From Lutraria lutraria (lineage: Eukaryota; Mollusca; Bivalvia; Venerida; Mactridae), in contig OZ026844.1 of NCBI GenBank assembly GCA_964023205.1, forward strand, positions 12,138,790 to 12,202,789: 64,000 nucleotides of DNA. The letters are read 5' to 3'. The position numbers and the translations under genes were made by a program. The notes beneath the pieces are model-generated. The model was not told where the DNA came from and searched no databases. It saw nothing but the letters and a program-made list of their open reading frames with translations. Below, in pieces: positions 45,801 through 56,431 of this stretch. The stretch's first letter is position 1, and each line of letters starts with the position of its first letter.

Positions 45801-48800
45801 GCCAATCGCCATACGTAAAAGGCGTACACCAACCATCTAAAGATTAAAAAAGTACAACTGCAATAAATATCAGAACCAACTGTTATCTTTAATATGTATA
45901 ATTATAACATGACAATTAACCCATATTATATACGTGTATATATGAGAGGTATGATATGTGGTTAAATTACAACATCATAACAGAACACCGTTGTATCTAT
46001 ACAGTGAAGGACGGTGCGAACTTGTAATTTAAAAGATATTTAAAGCATTCGCAAGTATTCATTGTTAAATGATTTCTTAAATCACCGCGTTTATAATTCT
46101 CTATTTACGTGTTGTGATCACGAAGAAAAGAGAACAGTGTTGTGTGTGGGGAGCATATAGGCACACGATTTCGTTATTTTTATACGTTTAGAGACGTTAT
46201 TTTTCAATTTCACCCATCAAACAACACAAACCTGTCGAAAGAAAAATCTTCATTTTTTCCCTTCTTGAGTGTATAAAATACTCCAAGGTAGTGAACTCGC
46301 CATCTTTTCGATTGACGGTAGTGACGAAAATAAGCGTGGGTCCCGGCTTTCCTTGTAAAAGCTGTCAAAACGTTTAAAGTTGGGGAACACTACAACGAAA
46401 GCAAGGTTCCCGGAAAGCACGTGCAGATTAGAAGGAAAGCCAGGACCACGCTTATTTTCGTCACTACCGTCAATCGAAAAGATGGCGAGTTCACTACCTA
46501 GGAGTATTTTGTACACTCAAAAAGGGAAAACATGAAGATTTTTCTTTCGACAGGTTTGTGTTGTTTGATGGGTGAAATTGAAAAATAACGTCTGTAAACG
46601 TATAAAAATCACGAAATCGAGTGCCTATGGTGGGGAGATGCGTGCGTGCGTATGTGTGAATAAATAGATTTAATCCCTTTTGCACGTTTGGTACATATCA
46701 TTGTGGATCGCCCTTATGAATGAAACTCTAGTGCGGATAAATACTGAATTATAAAACTTGATATTTTTCAGTTTGAATTGCCTAAACAATGTAATAATTC
46801 AAAATTAGCAGACTCCTGAGATATGCAACTTGTACCAAAACAGCAATCGGTAGATTATACAACCGGTACGTAACTACAATCATTCAATACAAATGTACTG
46901 AATAAGAGGCGTCTGGAAAGTAGAAAACAGTCATGCATCCAATAGGTAACCTTCTTAACAAACAATATAGCGTAACAAATTATGGCAACAAGTGTTTGGA
47001 GATGATAGTGGAAAACTCCATATTTGGCTTTAATTGCAATAAAACTATGTAATATACATATCTATATATACTATTGTAAGATGACCCAATACGTAAATAG
47101 TATGTCAATTATCAGATAGGTCTTAATTATTGGTTTAATGGAAATTTAAATTAAATACCGGCATTTTTTATTCCTAAATTATTAATTTTGAAACTACGAC
47201 ATTCGTTCCCTTATATTACGACTATTGTCATTATTAATGAATAATTTATAAACATCCAAAGTCTTTTCTTTGTGTTATGTTTACGGAAGCTGGAAAAGCA
47301 TTTCGGCAACAAAAAGAAATCATTCAATATGTTTCGTGTTTCTGTGGAAATTATATATTTATATCAACATATGAAAATATGCATTCTGAAAAAAAAAACA
47401 AGACAATGAATGTTCCATTTAAAAGCGTACGAATGAAAAATTTCAAACTGAGCGTAAATGTTTGTTTTAAAAGTTTTCGAACGTTTGTATGATAGATGAA
47501 ATACCTGTACATTTTAATTATATATTAGTTGTATCCAAATAAAATAACTGTATAACTAAAATTATAACTGAATATGTGAGATAGTGTATGGACGGCCGTT
47601 TATTTCAAAATGTATTGTTTTGCTTCATGCCACATTTCAATTGTCTTAGCAAAAGTATTCATGATGTTATTAAATCAAAAGACTTACAATGTAATATTTA
47701 ATAACTTACACACGTGTGTCGAAGCCTGTAAAAGCACGAATAAGATGGACAACAACATTTGTCTACTAAAAAGGCACAAAACACGATTATTTATCCAAAA
47801 TATTTTTTCATTTTTCTTGGTAAAACAAATTAACATTAAACGACATCTCACGAATCAACTGAGCTTTTACTTCATTGTGCAACATATATATACTTATAAG
47901 TCTATCGGGAATATCAATTCTGTTATCTAACCTGCTTTGAATACGGCAAAGATTACGTCAAACCTGTATTATAAATCGGATGGACTCGTACAACCCGGAA
48001 AAATAAATATATCAGAATAAAACCAACTTAATTTACAATTATTTAAAATATATCAGCAAACGTTTATATTATTTTTATCATACTGTCGCTAGCTCTGCTG
48101 TAGATAGTTGTTATGTGACCCTCATGCAAAGGATGAGGATGTATGTATGATAATTATTTTGTATTTGTAAGTGTTGATCGAGTGCTCAAAGAACAAGATA
48201 ATTTCCATTTAACGAACTTGTTTTAATGAAGTATAATTGCGTGGGAGATATTTGGTACGGTATATAAACTAGTGTCATAACATCAATTTCATAATCAATT
48301 GAATGTTCCATCAAGTACAGGCACAATGTTCTTTGTATCAGTGTACTTTGATGATCCCTAGTTTCCATAAAAACTTTCATGCCCTTGAAGTACACAATAG
48401 ATCGAGTATTTGCAATTGAGCTATCAAGATCAAATACTTATGTTGAAAATCTATGATTACTGAAGGCAGGTATGAGTTTTCGGTTTGTAGAAATTTTAAT
48501 CTGCCTAAACCAAGATAAACTATTTCCAGTATTAGTAAACGAATTTCGACACCAATGAGTACATAGGCAGTTTCTATTCGTTGTACCCCTTGCTCTTCTG
48601 TATGGATGTGTTTACTTCATTCACTGTTTGTTTTAGTGCTGTGTTACACTGTGTGCTTTCTTTTCACTACTATAAAAAGCTACAAACTACAATTTATGTA
48701 ACAAACTACTAAATTTTAATGCATTCTACATGCTTTACATCAAATACAAAGTACATAAATGCATGATGACAAAACATAGATAAATATCTTATCTTCTATA

Positions 48801-51800
48801 CATTCGATTTAATGTTAAATGAGAACCGTTGTAAACATTTGCATTATCTAGACAACTTTTAGTCATGGGTATGAGTTTATTCTAGTTTTAATTGCGAGTA
48901 CATGGTAATAGTCTATTACTAGTTTGGGTCAAACTGGCCATTTGATTGGCTAATGGTGATGTCGGTCATTTTGATCGGTCAGTCATTGGACTGGCTATTC
49001 GTCGCTTAACCGGTCATGTTTGACTAAATGTCTTCTAGAGGTGTTGCTTCTATGTGCTGAGAGTGTTCCAGGGCATACTTATCTAAGTAAAATGCGTAAA
49101 CATTTTGAAAGGGACACCCTTCACTCTATAGATAAACGAAAAAGCAAATGTTTATTTGAAACGAGTAAAAAACAGTAATTGCTCATGTTAGAGAGTAACA
49201 AAGAGTAACTGCTCATTTTTCTCATCATGAGTGACACATATTTCACACCCATTGCCAATTAACAACAGCAATTCGCAAAGAAAATGACCTAATTCTTCTT
49301 GATTTTGCAAAAGATGTCTACCAGTTAATTACTAACATCCATCAACGGTTTTTGTTTCATAGAATGCGAGTATTTGTTTGAATGTTCTGTTTTTTAATTG
49401 TATTAATATTTATGTAAAACAAGACATAATTTTTTTTTTCAATTTATTGCTACATTATATAATTGCAAAAATACAAAATACACTGTTTAACCATTTTTAA
49501 AAGTGTCAATGTTATTTACTACATAGTTCCGGTGGTTATACCCGTCAATCACTGCTACAAAGAGAAATTTTCTTTTATTGATAGCATATTTCCACACTTC
49601 CTCACTGTCAAGGTCCTCCGTTTGTATAACACGGTGGGTCGTCTTTTTGATAGAATGAAAAACTGGAGTATTTATGAGAGCATTGATCCAAAGGACATTT
49701 TCCGTGAAAACATTAGTTAGCCCTTTACGATATATGTATTTTTCAATAAGTTAAATATTCTATCTCGACCTCTTCTTCGGTAAAGTTTTGTTGATCTATT
49801 AAAGCCATGACTTCATCTTCATATCTGTCCTGATACTGTTCAAATACTTCTTCTACTAGACTAAGCCGTACAGAAGGTGAAATTAAACCATTGTATGAGT
49901 TTCAGGAAGTAAAAGGTCATTCATAATTATTTTATAAATATGTTTTATTTAATACCCTTATTTGAAATAATAGCATTCGAAAACAGCAAATATGATTGGA
50001 AAATGATACCATTAAATGGACTTGAGATGAAATTAATGAACAATTTTTAGATAGATAGAAATGTTTAAAATCGGGCAGATTAGAATGTTAGCAAAATGGA
50101 CTGGAGGTGAAATTAATGAAATGATGTAAGATAGATAGATGAGATTAATGTCGGGCGATTTGGAATGTAATCGGTATATTAATAGGATTAACTGATAGAA
50201 AGGATAGAATACGATTTGAACAATGAACGGTGCTCGTTCGTTTTTGAGTTATTTGTCCTTGAATGTGATTTTTTGGCTTATTTTAGGTCATCTCAATTGG
50301 CAGATCATTCACAATGAAGGAAAACAATGCCTTATTTATTTTCCTTTTTATGTAGCCGACTTCTTTTCATGTCATTGTGCAAAATTTCAAAAATTGGTCA
50401 AGAGTGGTTTATTTATTTTTTCTTCTTCTTTGCCTAGACCAATGACAGTTTCCTTAAAAAATGGCCTAATTTTGACGAATTTTCAGCCTCTTAACTTCAA
50501 CTGAAAAAAAAGATAATAAAAATGTTTAATAGAACTGCATGAAATTTTGTAGTTTGACCAAGAATAAAATGAAAAATATGAACCAAAAGTAAGAATATGG
50601 TATTTATGATTTATGTTTGAGTGATCTGTCCCTGAAATGATCTAAAATAAGCCAAAAAAATCCCATTCAAGGGCAGATAACTCAAAAACGAGCACCGCGA
50701 CCGCCATTGTTCCGCTTAAAATGTTTCTATAATCATATGCTGTGATTATGCTAAGTTTAAAAATCTGTCTATACGTTTTCGTTCTGCCTATAATTATGTC
50801 TATGTGCAAAAAAACTGGAAACTGTCAGATATGTCCTTTATACGACTGAAAAAATGCATACACTCTCCAACACAATACAAACTTATATACAATGTAGGTA
50901 GTTTATTTTAATACAAGTAATCCAAATTGGCAACAACCTACCCGAACAAGTATATCCGTCACTGTCAAGCTGGTAACCATGGCGACACGAGCATGTAAAC
51001 GAGCCCATTGTATTTTGACAAGTCTGACTACATTTTGCTGCACCAGTCGAACATTCGTTTATATCTAAAATTTTGGACAGGTCTTCATTTAGAAGAAGTA
51101 ACCGGTAATTCTATTTCACATAATATACTAGAAAAACATATAAAGAAAATATGCCGGTTCTAACCGAATTTTACTTCACAGTAGATTAATGTACTCTGAT
51201 GTACTCTAATTACAAAATAAATTTAGATACTAGTAAGAATTTGATTATATCGTATAAATAAGTTTTGAGGAAAACTTGTGAAGCCGTATTTAATAAATTC
51301 GTGCTCTATTAATAAAATGAAAATGGATAATAAAATTGCATAATTTTATCACTGGAATTTCAGAAACCGTTTGATAAGTAATCTGTTTTTATGTAAAAAT
51401 GTGACGTACATTAGTTGTGTTACATATAATCTAAGCTTATTCAATACCTAAACAAGAGAATTCATCTGAGGACAATTTATATCCAGATTTACAATTGCAT
51501 GTTTGAGATCCTCTAACTGTCAGACACGTATGTTCACAAGCTCCATTATTTTCACTACAAGACAATCGTCCTATAAAATAAATTTTATGCAAATACACGA
51601 AACTTCAACACGAAGGGTATTAAGATATATCATTTCTTTCATTTCGATTGATATCCAGATTTAGATTTTATGAATGAATGATACCTTAAAAGATCTAACT
51701 CTCTTTTCGTCTTTTGTTTAACGTCCTATTCGACAGCTAGTGTCATTTCAAACCCGCCCCAGAGAGATGAGAGATAGATACAGGTCAACCGGTCATTTAT

Positions 51801-52576
51801 ATCCCTACTCTTTCCGAATAGTTTTTTTCTGGTTCTTTATCGTGCCCGATATAAATAAAAGCACCGATACACACATTGCCCCTCTCCTGTGATTTTCTAG
51901 GCACAGTACTTGGCTCGGAGATCTAATTAAATTTCAAGAAGGTTGTAAATAAAATTTTAAGCATATTACGACTGATTGGACTATACATGTAGTTTGTGTT
52001 GGAACGATTGGGTATCTTGTCATGAACATGTTGCTTTATACTTACTGCAACCTTTACCATAACCAGCCGGTGTATAAGGCAGATGACAGTCGGTACATCG
52101 GATGTTATCAGGACTTCCATCACACGACTGCTTACCACTTTTACAATGTGCGATGTAAATATGACGACATTCTACAAAATCTATAAAAAAATGCTTTTAT
52201 AATTTACTTCCCTTTAAACAACGAATATTCTACCTCGTAACAAATTAGGGTATAAAGACCAACTGAAAGCATTATCGCTAGGGATCCAAAATATCGCGAA
52301 AGAAATTGTCCTTCATTAAATATAAAAAGTGCTAGATATAAACATGTAAATGTAAAATATTACTTGAGCAACACCTTCTCCAGGGTTTACAAGTACAATG
52401 TCCATTTATGAACGTTCCTCCATTATAGCAAAATTCATTACATGCTTCGTGATCATATTTTGTATATTTTCCATTGCATGAATATTTAACTCGCTGGCGC
52501 ACACCGCCGCCACACGACTGAGTACATGGTTCCCACGAGTGCCAATCGCCATACATGTTAGGGAAAGACCAACCAT
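33710..52576 (-). CDS. Large TSP1/EGF/Ig single-pass membrane protein gene, copy B (carries three lesions)
   Basis: Twenty-one exons or exon remnants, with GT-AG borders and matching phases (nearly all phase 1), spell a type I membrane protein of roughly 2,100 residues. In order: TSP1+EGF, six-cysteine module, EGF, EGF, TSP1+EGF, six-cysteine module, EGF remnant, six further EGFs, a 295-codon unknown region, two short exons, a ~993-codon exon, Ig, linker, transmembrane helix, tail. By domain content it is a cell-surface or matrix-binding receptor; ligand and pathway cannot be told from sequence. Three lesions are visible: a 3'-side fragment is all that remains of one EGF exon (44619-44664), there is a TGA in another EGF exon (40948-40950), and a 1-bp deletion next to a T7 run near 35857. 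The first two fall in symmetric phase-1 exons that could be skipped without a frameshift; the third could be a base-call error. No start codon or signal peptide exon was found upstream. Confidence 0.75.
34032..34131 (-). CDS. Copy B transmembrane exon
   Basis: Between acceptor GCAG and donor GTATGT the exon encodes [20 protein letters not shown] followed by LVAAVVIW, a clear single membrane helix of about 25 residues, then RSITR. Phase agrees with the linker exon before it (G+AT) and the tail exon after it (AG+A). Confidence 0.88.
34377..34490 (-). CDS. Copy B juxtamembrane linker exon
   Basis: Thirty-eight residues, Ser/Thr/Glu-rich ([15 protein letters not shown]...), lying between the Ig domain and the membrane helix. 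Acceptor CCATAG, donor GGTAAAAA. A flexible stalk, possibly O-glycosylated (inference). Confidence 0.8.
34692..34847 (-). CDS. Copy B Ig domain, second half
   Basis: Encodes [10 protein letters not shown] at the strand-C tryptophan and then [15 protein letters not shown] around the second disulphide cysteine (the Y-x-C signature of I-set Ig domains), ending KAEITVL. Joins the giant exon through a split Val codon (G+TA) after NPSPK. Contains potential N-glycosylation sites. Confidence 0.88.
35137..38117 (-). CDS. Copy B giant exon: beta-rich region, coiled coil, Cys cluster, amphipathic Ala-rich array, RRKR site, Ig first half
   Basis: 2,981 bp; one base added near 35857 gives the 993 codons expected from the flanking phases. 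In order: about 260 residues of mixed helix ([17 protein letters not shown]...); a beta-rich stretch ([20 protein letters not shown]...[17 protein letters not shown]) resembling amphipathic strands; a coiled coil with repeated Ala/Lys/Glu ([19 protein letters not shown]); a cysteine cluster C-x4-C-x3-C-x5-C; about 90 residues of repeated L-x-AAK and LDxA heptads; a basic RRKR at 36067-36078; an acidic helical stretch with several NxS/T sites; and the first Ig cysteine ([14 protein letters not shown]). I do not recognise the family of the region before the Ig. Near 35857 copy B reads CATTC-T7 where copy A reads CATTCC-T7. Only A's version keeps the upstream and Ig frames together, so B is frameshifted here. 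Confidence 0.8.
38286..38442 (-). CDS. Copy B short exon (52 codons) before the giant exon
   Basis: Phase 0 in, phase 1 out. Encodes [20 protein letters not shown] and onward through [10 protein letters not shown], a mostly beta-like sequence with no recognised domain. Acceptor TTTGTAG, donor GGTAAGT. Confidence 0.78.
38697..38817 (-). CDS. Copy B short exon (40 codons)
   Basis: Begins by completing a Pro codon (CC+A) from the 295-codon exon, reads [20 protein letters not shown] and ends in a donor AAT-GTAAGC at phase 0. No domain recognised; together with the next two exons downstream it forms one continuous unknown region. Confidence 0.75.
39667..40552 (-). CDS. Copy B 295-codon exon, unknown extracellular region
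   Basis: 886 bp, acceptor TTTTACACTAG at 40553, donor TATCC-GTAAGT. Reads [20 protein letters not shown]... and ends ...GNELFRYP. It is Ser/Gly/Leu-rich with scattered cysteines and no transmembrane segment, and looks like a beta-sheet domain. An ATG lies in frame just upstream at 40583, but phase with the preceding EGF exon (G+GC) supports the splice site instead. Not recognised. Open in B; in A a TAT codon has become TAA. Confidence 0.8.
40857..40982 (-). CDS. Copy B calcium-binding EGF exon with internal TGA
   Basis: DIDECADFL... with the six EGF cysteines and a G-S-Y-D-C-S-C turn. At 40948-40950 the codon GGA of copy A is TGA, so the module is cut after the second Gly before Cys2. The exon is 126 bp and phase 1-1, so skipping it would keep frame. 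Confidence 0.85.
41364..41477 (-). CDS. Copy B EGF exon (Notch-like)
   Basis: [18 protein letters not shown]... [15 protein letters not shown]: six cysteines with the short Notch-type spacing and the G-x-x-G-x-x-C end. The DVDDC start suggests calcium binding. Phase 1-1. Confidence 0.88.
41945..42067 (-). CDS. Copy B calcium-binding EGF exon
   Basis: [16 protein letters not shown]...[22 protein letters not shown] calcium-binding start, six cysteines, aromatic and glycine at the usual places. Phase 1-1. Confidence 0.9.
42712..42834 (-). CDS. Copy B EGF exon with altered calcium site
   Basis: Starts [16 protein letters not shown], where copy A has DIDECV. The conserved acidic residue before Cys1 is changed to Lys, which should weaken calcium binding. 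All six cysteines remain. Phase 1-1. Confidence 0.88.
43380..43502 (-). CDS. Copy B calcium-binding EGF exon
   Basis: [16 protein letters not shown]...[17 protein letters not shown], a complete cbEGF module with the D-M-D-E-C start. Phase 1-1. The intron before it (5' side) and after it contains no other recognisable module. Confidence 0.9.
44121..44243 (-). CDS. Copy B calcium-binding EGF exon
   Basis: [16 protein letters not shown]...[17 protein letters not shown]. It is nearly identical to the exon at 50942-51064, as expected from the nested duplication. Phase 1-1. Confidence 0.9.
44619..44664 (-). pseudogene. Copy B truncated EGF exon remnant
   Basis: Only the 3' third of an EGF exon remains (encoding ...[15 protein letters not shown]). 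The acceptor, Cys1 to Cys5 and part of the flanking intron, present in copy A at 10300-10410, are deleted. The junction shares ACA with both sides, a microhomology deletion. Confidence 0.85.
45076..45201 (-). CDS. Copy B six-cysteine module, second cassette
   Basis: [16 protein letters not shown]...[19 protein letters not shown]: six cysteines in about 42 residues, fixed next to the TSP1 exon in all four cassettes. Not a standard EGF; I do not recognise the fold. Phase 1-1. Confidence 0.82.
45618..45836 (-). CDS. Copy B TSP1 + EGF exon, second cassette
   Basis: [19 protein letters not shown] carries the TSP1 W-x-x-W-x-x-C core and C-x3-C-G-G-G, followed in the same exon by a short EGF-like [13 protein letters not shown]...C-x-C. 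The one-exon pairing of TSP1 and EGF is shared by all four copies. Confidence 0.9.
46157..46628. mobile_element. Foldback element with ~200-bp arms, copy B only
   Basis: The left arm (46157 to about 46362) is repeated in inverse at about 46430-46628 with few mismatches, leaving a loop of about 70 bases. Both arms contain CGCTTATTTTCGTCACTACC or its complement. It lies inside a segment of about 1 kb (46.1-47.12 kb) absent from copy A, in the intron 5' of the second TSP1 exon. Confidence 0.85.
49610..49885 (-). pseudogene. Copy B remnant of the nested 96-codon frame
   Basis: Clearly homologous to 14311-14601 but with start codon changed (ATG to ATT), TA inserted near 49733 and one G lost near 49768. 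Confidence 0.5.
50215..50713. mobile_element. Terminal-inverted-repeat element, copy B
   Basis: Same insertion at the orthologous intron position as 15617-16113, so it predates the 35-kb duplication. Confidence 0.75.
50942..51064 (-). CDS. Copy B calcium-binding EGF exon, first cassette
   Basis: [16 protein letters not shown]...[17 protein letters not shown]; acceptor TTTTAG, donor GGTAGGT, phase 1-1. Last module of the first cassette. Confidence 0.88.
51448..51570 (-). CDS. Copy B EGF exon, first cassette
   Basis: [16 protein letters not shown]... [17 protein letters not shown]: complement Clr-like EGF without a calcium-binding acidic start. Intact here, unlike its truncated paralogue at 44619. 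Confidence 0.87.
52046..52171 (-). CDS. Copy B six-cysteine module, first cassette
   Basis: Same six-cysteine pattern as the second cassette; GG is replaced by DG before [10 protein letters not shown]. Donor GCA-GTAAGT. Confidence 0.82.
52364..52576 (-). CDS. Copy B TSP1 + EGF exon, first cassette (most 5' exon found)
   Basis: [18 protein letters not shown]... then [14 protein letters not shown]. The exon is 6 bp shorter than its three paralogues, losing two residues near KPWRRCC. The frame stays open upstream of the acceptor at 52577 and reads a hydrophobic LQLLLFYL, but it contains no ATG before a TGA. I therefore treat that stretch as intron with a pyrimidine-rich acceptor; the start exon lies further right and was not identified. 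Confidence 0.85.
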
Positions 52577-53131
52577 CTAAATAGAAAAGAAGCAACTGCA
52601 AGAAAGCAGTATACCTCAAAAGTAAAAGGCCTTCAGAGGAACATGTGTTTCATGGTGTATTTTTGTTTTCCATAGATATGATGTTAAGCCGTTCATATCT
52701 TTACTGAGACAAAGACATGTCGATTTCTCTTCTAGTAGTGTTCTTAATCACACATAATGATTATATATATATATTAAAAAGACCTTCATCTTAGAAAGAT
52801 ACATGTACCTTTATATAATGAAATGTAAACAAGAGGGCCATGATGGCCATGTATCGCTCACCTTGACAATGTTTACAGGTTGTGTTCCAGTTTAATGCTT
52901 ATTGATAGAGGCTATTACTGTGATATTCATTTTGGAATCGGGTCAGCAATTTTGAATTCTCCATATTGCGATATATGGAAAACTAGCCCCACCCTGTACC
53001 AGTCATGCATTTTCAAACCGAAATTATTTCAAGGAATTTGGTAGATGGTCAACGGAGTAATATTTGTGCGATATCATTTTGAAACCAGAGCAGGGGAAAT
53101 GATATATTTATCTCAACTTGATATGAAAATA

Positions 53132-53294
53132 TGTATTCTGGGACAACGCTCTCTGCAGCATATCCCATACGCGTTCGATTGGATTTAGGTCAGGAGATCG
53201 AGCCCATTCGAGCAATAGTTTCCCTTTCAAGGTACTGACTGGTGTAAGTGGCCCTATGAACACGGGCATTAACGTCCATGAAAATGAACTCCGG
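53132..53294 (-). pseudogene. Tc1/mariner transposase fragment, copy B
   Basis: Same remnant and same frameshift as 18530-18692, so it was already dead before the large duplication. Confidence 0.85.
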
Positions 53295-55951
53295 ACCAAT
53301 AGCACCTGCTATCTATCTATGAAAACTGACAGTAAAAGTTTATTCCAACTGTTTGGAATGATAGATGAAATACCTGTAAATCTTAATAATACATGTACGT
53401 TAATTTAGTTGTATCCAAATAAAATAAACTGTGAAACTAAAATGAAATAATCTGTAAGATAGCTAGTGTACGGACATTGGACGGTCGTATCGTTCAAAAT
53501 TGTCTTAACAAAAGTATTCATAATGTTATTAAATCAATGACTTACTATAATTGTAATATTAAATAACTTACACACATGAGTCGAAGCCTGTAAAAGCACA
53601 CATATTAAGATGGACAACATTTGTCTACGAAAAAAGCACAAAATACGAGAATTTATCCAAAACATTTTTCATTTTTCTTGTTAAAGCAAATTAACATTAA
53701 TTTAAACGACATCTCATGAATCAACTGAGCGTTTACATTATTGTGCGCAATACAAAATGTATACATGTATATATAAATATATACGTTGTACTTATAAATC
53801 GGATGTAAGCCAGAATATACCAGGATTAAACCAATTGAATTCATATATTTAAAAGATATCAGCAAACGTTTATGTTTTATGTATAAAATATTTTACACAT
53901 ACTTCGCTAGCTCTGTTGTTGATAGATAGTTGCTATGAGACCCGCATGCAAAACATGACGGTGAAGTATGTATGATAATTATTTGGTAATTGTATTACAA
54001 AAGTAAGTGTTGATTGCCCATGGAATAAGATCATATTCATTTATCTAAGTTGTTTTAATGTAGTACAATTGTGTAGATAATTATTACGGTCACAGGGAGC
54101 TAGCATGTTGCAGGGATAGTATATAATGGTTCTTAAGGCCTAAAATGGCAACACGGACCAAAAATACGTTTATTATATACATGTATATATACTATATACT
54201 CATCTTAGGCCTTAATTACCATTATGTACTATCCATGCATCGTGCTTGTCCCCTATCAGTTAACAGTAAGAAACAGATAGAAATATGTGGCTAGTTAAAC
54301 AAGTAGACATGATTTTGGAAAATACCTGTTGGTTTAATCAGGGATGCTATATTAATTACTATAGCATCTCAGGTTTAATAAAGGCTTATGTGCCTGTAGT
54401 ATACATACATGTACATATACTGTATATATCAATTACGAATACCTACGACATATCTAACAACATATCTTAACAAATTTAATCTTATACGGTCATACTTCTC
54501 ACTTCAATGGCACTTTTTATGACGCACGTGTTAACTTTTGCTTAATAACATCAAGGACTTATATGTATGTATTTAAGTCCTTGGTAATATATAGATTGAT
54601 GAAGTATTATTATTTACAAGTTTGCCTTTTGTCCTGCTAGTATGTGTTAGCCTTTTCACTGATTCCTCTTTGGGCCACAATTGAGCGATCATCAGCCTTA
54701 ACTTGTTTCTTCCTTCTGCCTGTATTGGATGAAAATCATAATTAACATAATTTGAAAAACGAAATATAGATATAGAAGCTATATACACAGATCATGAGCG
54801 AAAGATTTGATAAATAAGTAACTAAATCATGTAAGGTTGATTGCAAATATTGCAACAACATGATGGTTAATATATTGTATTAAATTCTTGTGTCATCTTA
54901 AGTCTATTTCAGTATTCTAAGTCAAAAAATCACGATACCTTTTCATTTCTTTAAACGGATTTTACTGTCTTACACATATGTTGCATGATTGCTTAGATCG
55001 CATAGAATTTGCAAAGACCTTGCAGCTACCATATAGCTCTAATAAATGTCATACTAATTACAGTCTTCAGTTTCTCCTTTTCTCTTCTCGTCTTACTCTT
55101 TTTCTCTTTTACTTTTATTCCTCCATTTTCTGAAGAGTTATATGCAAGTATACAACAATATACAAGGAAACACAATAAAGCATATGAAAACAAATGACAA
55201 ATAGAATGGCATAATAATCTTAATAGACAATTACGCAAGGATTCACGTCTAAATATAATTAGACAACCACACAAGCAAGCATACATGCACACACATCTAA
55301 ACACATTCATGCATAAGCATTATTTACACCCATCCACATATACATCCAAACCGTACACACAAACTTACACACGTACATAAATTCATGTTTACTCATATCT
55401 ACATAGCAATTTCCACCATCAGAAAGTTACCTAGACAACGAAACAAAATAGCTAGATAATCAAGGATGGAAGTTGCTAATACATGTATGTAATTAATAAT
55501 ACAGTACAACCTCTCTAGAGCAACAACCCACGGAAAGCACAAATTCTAGCTATTGTACAGAGGTTTTGCTCTGTAAAAGTAGAACTTGAAGCAAATGGCC
55601 ATTTCTGAAGTGAAATGATTAATGATTATGTCGCTTAAGACAGGATGTTGCTCTATAAAGGGCCACTATGGAGAGATTGTACTGTACTTATCACTTACCG
55701 ATAAGAGTAAAATAATACATGAAACTGATATTAATTATCCAACGAAGAAACACATAAGTATATAATATACAACTGTCACATACAATATACATATTAACAT
55801 GCAAATCACACAATATGTATAGGTTTAATACATTTCACAGCATACCATAATGCCATACATATTACAAACACTTGTATTTCAATAGATATAATAAACACGT
55901 GTATAAACAACTGAACGATATGTGTGCCTGCTGTATCATTGACTTCGATCA

Positions 55952-56431
55952 TTACAATAATTTTATTGACAGTGATGTTAACGGGAACCATTTAAAGGTA
56001 TCTCCATCAATAACAGTAGCTAGCTTTAACAAATGCTCGGATTGTTTGAAAGGGGACAGCACAATAAACTCCATATATGCCCTATACCCGAATTCACAAA
56101 TGAGCTTATCCCACACTTGCTCTCGTATTGACACATTTTTCTCGCAGAAACTGATTAAGTGTACAATAATACTTTCAGTTGCACAATCGCACTTTTTAAA
56201 TATGCATATAAAGTTCTTCGAAACGAAGCGCACAATCAGCGACATAATTTTAAGACATACGGGAGATAACCGGGGATTATGTCTTGATAATGACCACAAT
56301 GTACACGGTTGGTCTCCTCTTAAAATTGGTTGAAGAAATGGCCACTTAGTTATAACATCATTCAGCATTTCAGTTAGCTGTTTTGATAAAACATTGTCAC
56401 GTTTTCTTCTAAAGCCACATAACTGTTGCAA
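55952..56431 (-). pseudogene. LINE reverse transcriptase C-terminal remnant, copy B
   Basis: Same 159-codon frame as copy A with almost no amino acid changes, as expected of a recent duplication, not of selection. Confidence 0.55.

Larger units (their letters stand above)
42262..48256. repeat. Nested duplication unit 1 in copy B
   Basis: Equivalent of 7890-12740, enlarged by a ~1-kb insertion at about 46.1-47.12 kb and reduced by the EGF exon deletion at 44664. Confidence 0.8.
49870..54090. repeat. Nested duplication unit 2 in copy B
   Basis: Equivalent of 14580-19580 without the TTAA-flanked insertion; the empty site is at about 49950. Confidence 0.8.

Noticed and set aside
46250..46516. 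88-codon minus-strand frame
   Set aside because: It spans the foldback stem and loop of a copy-specific insertion.
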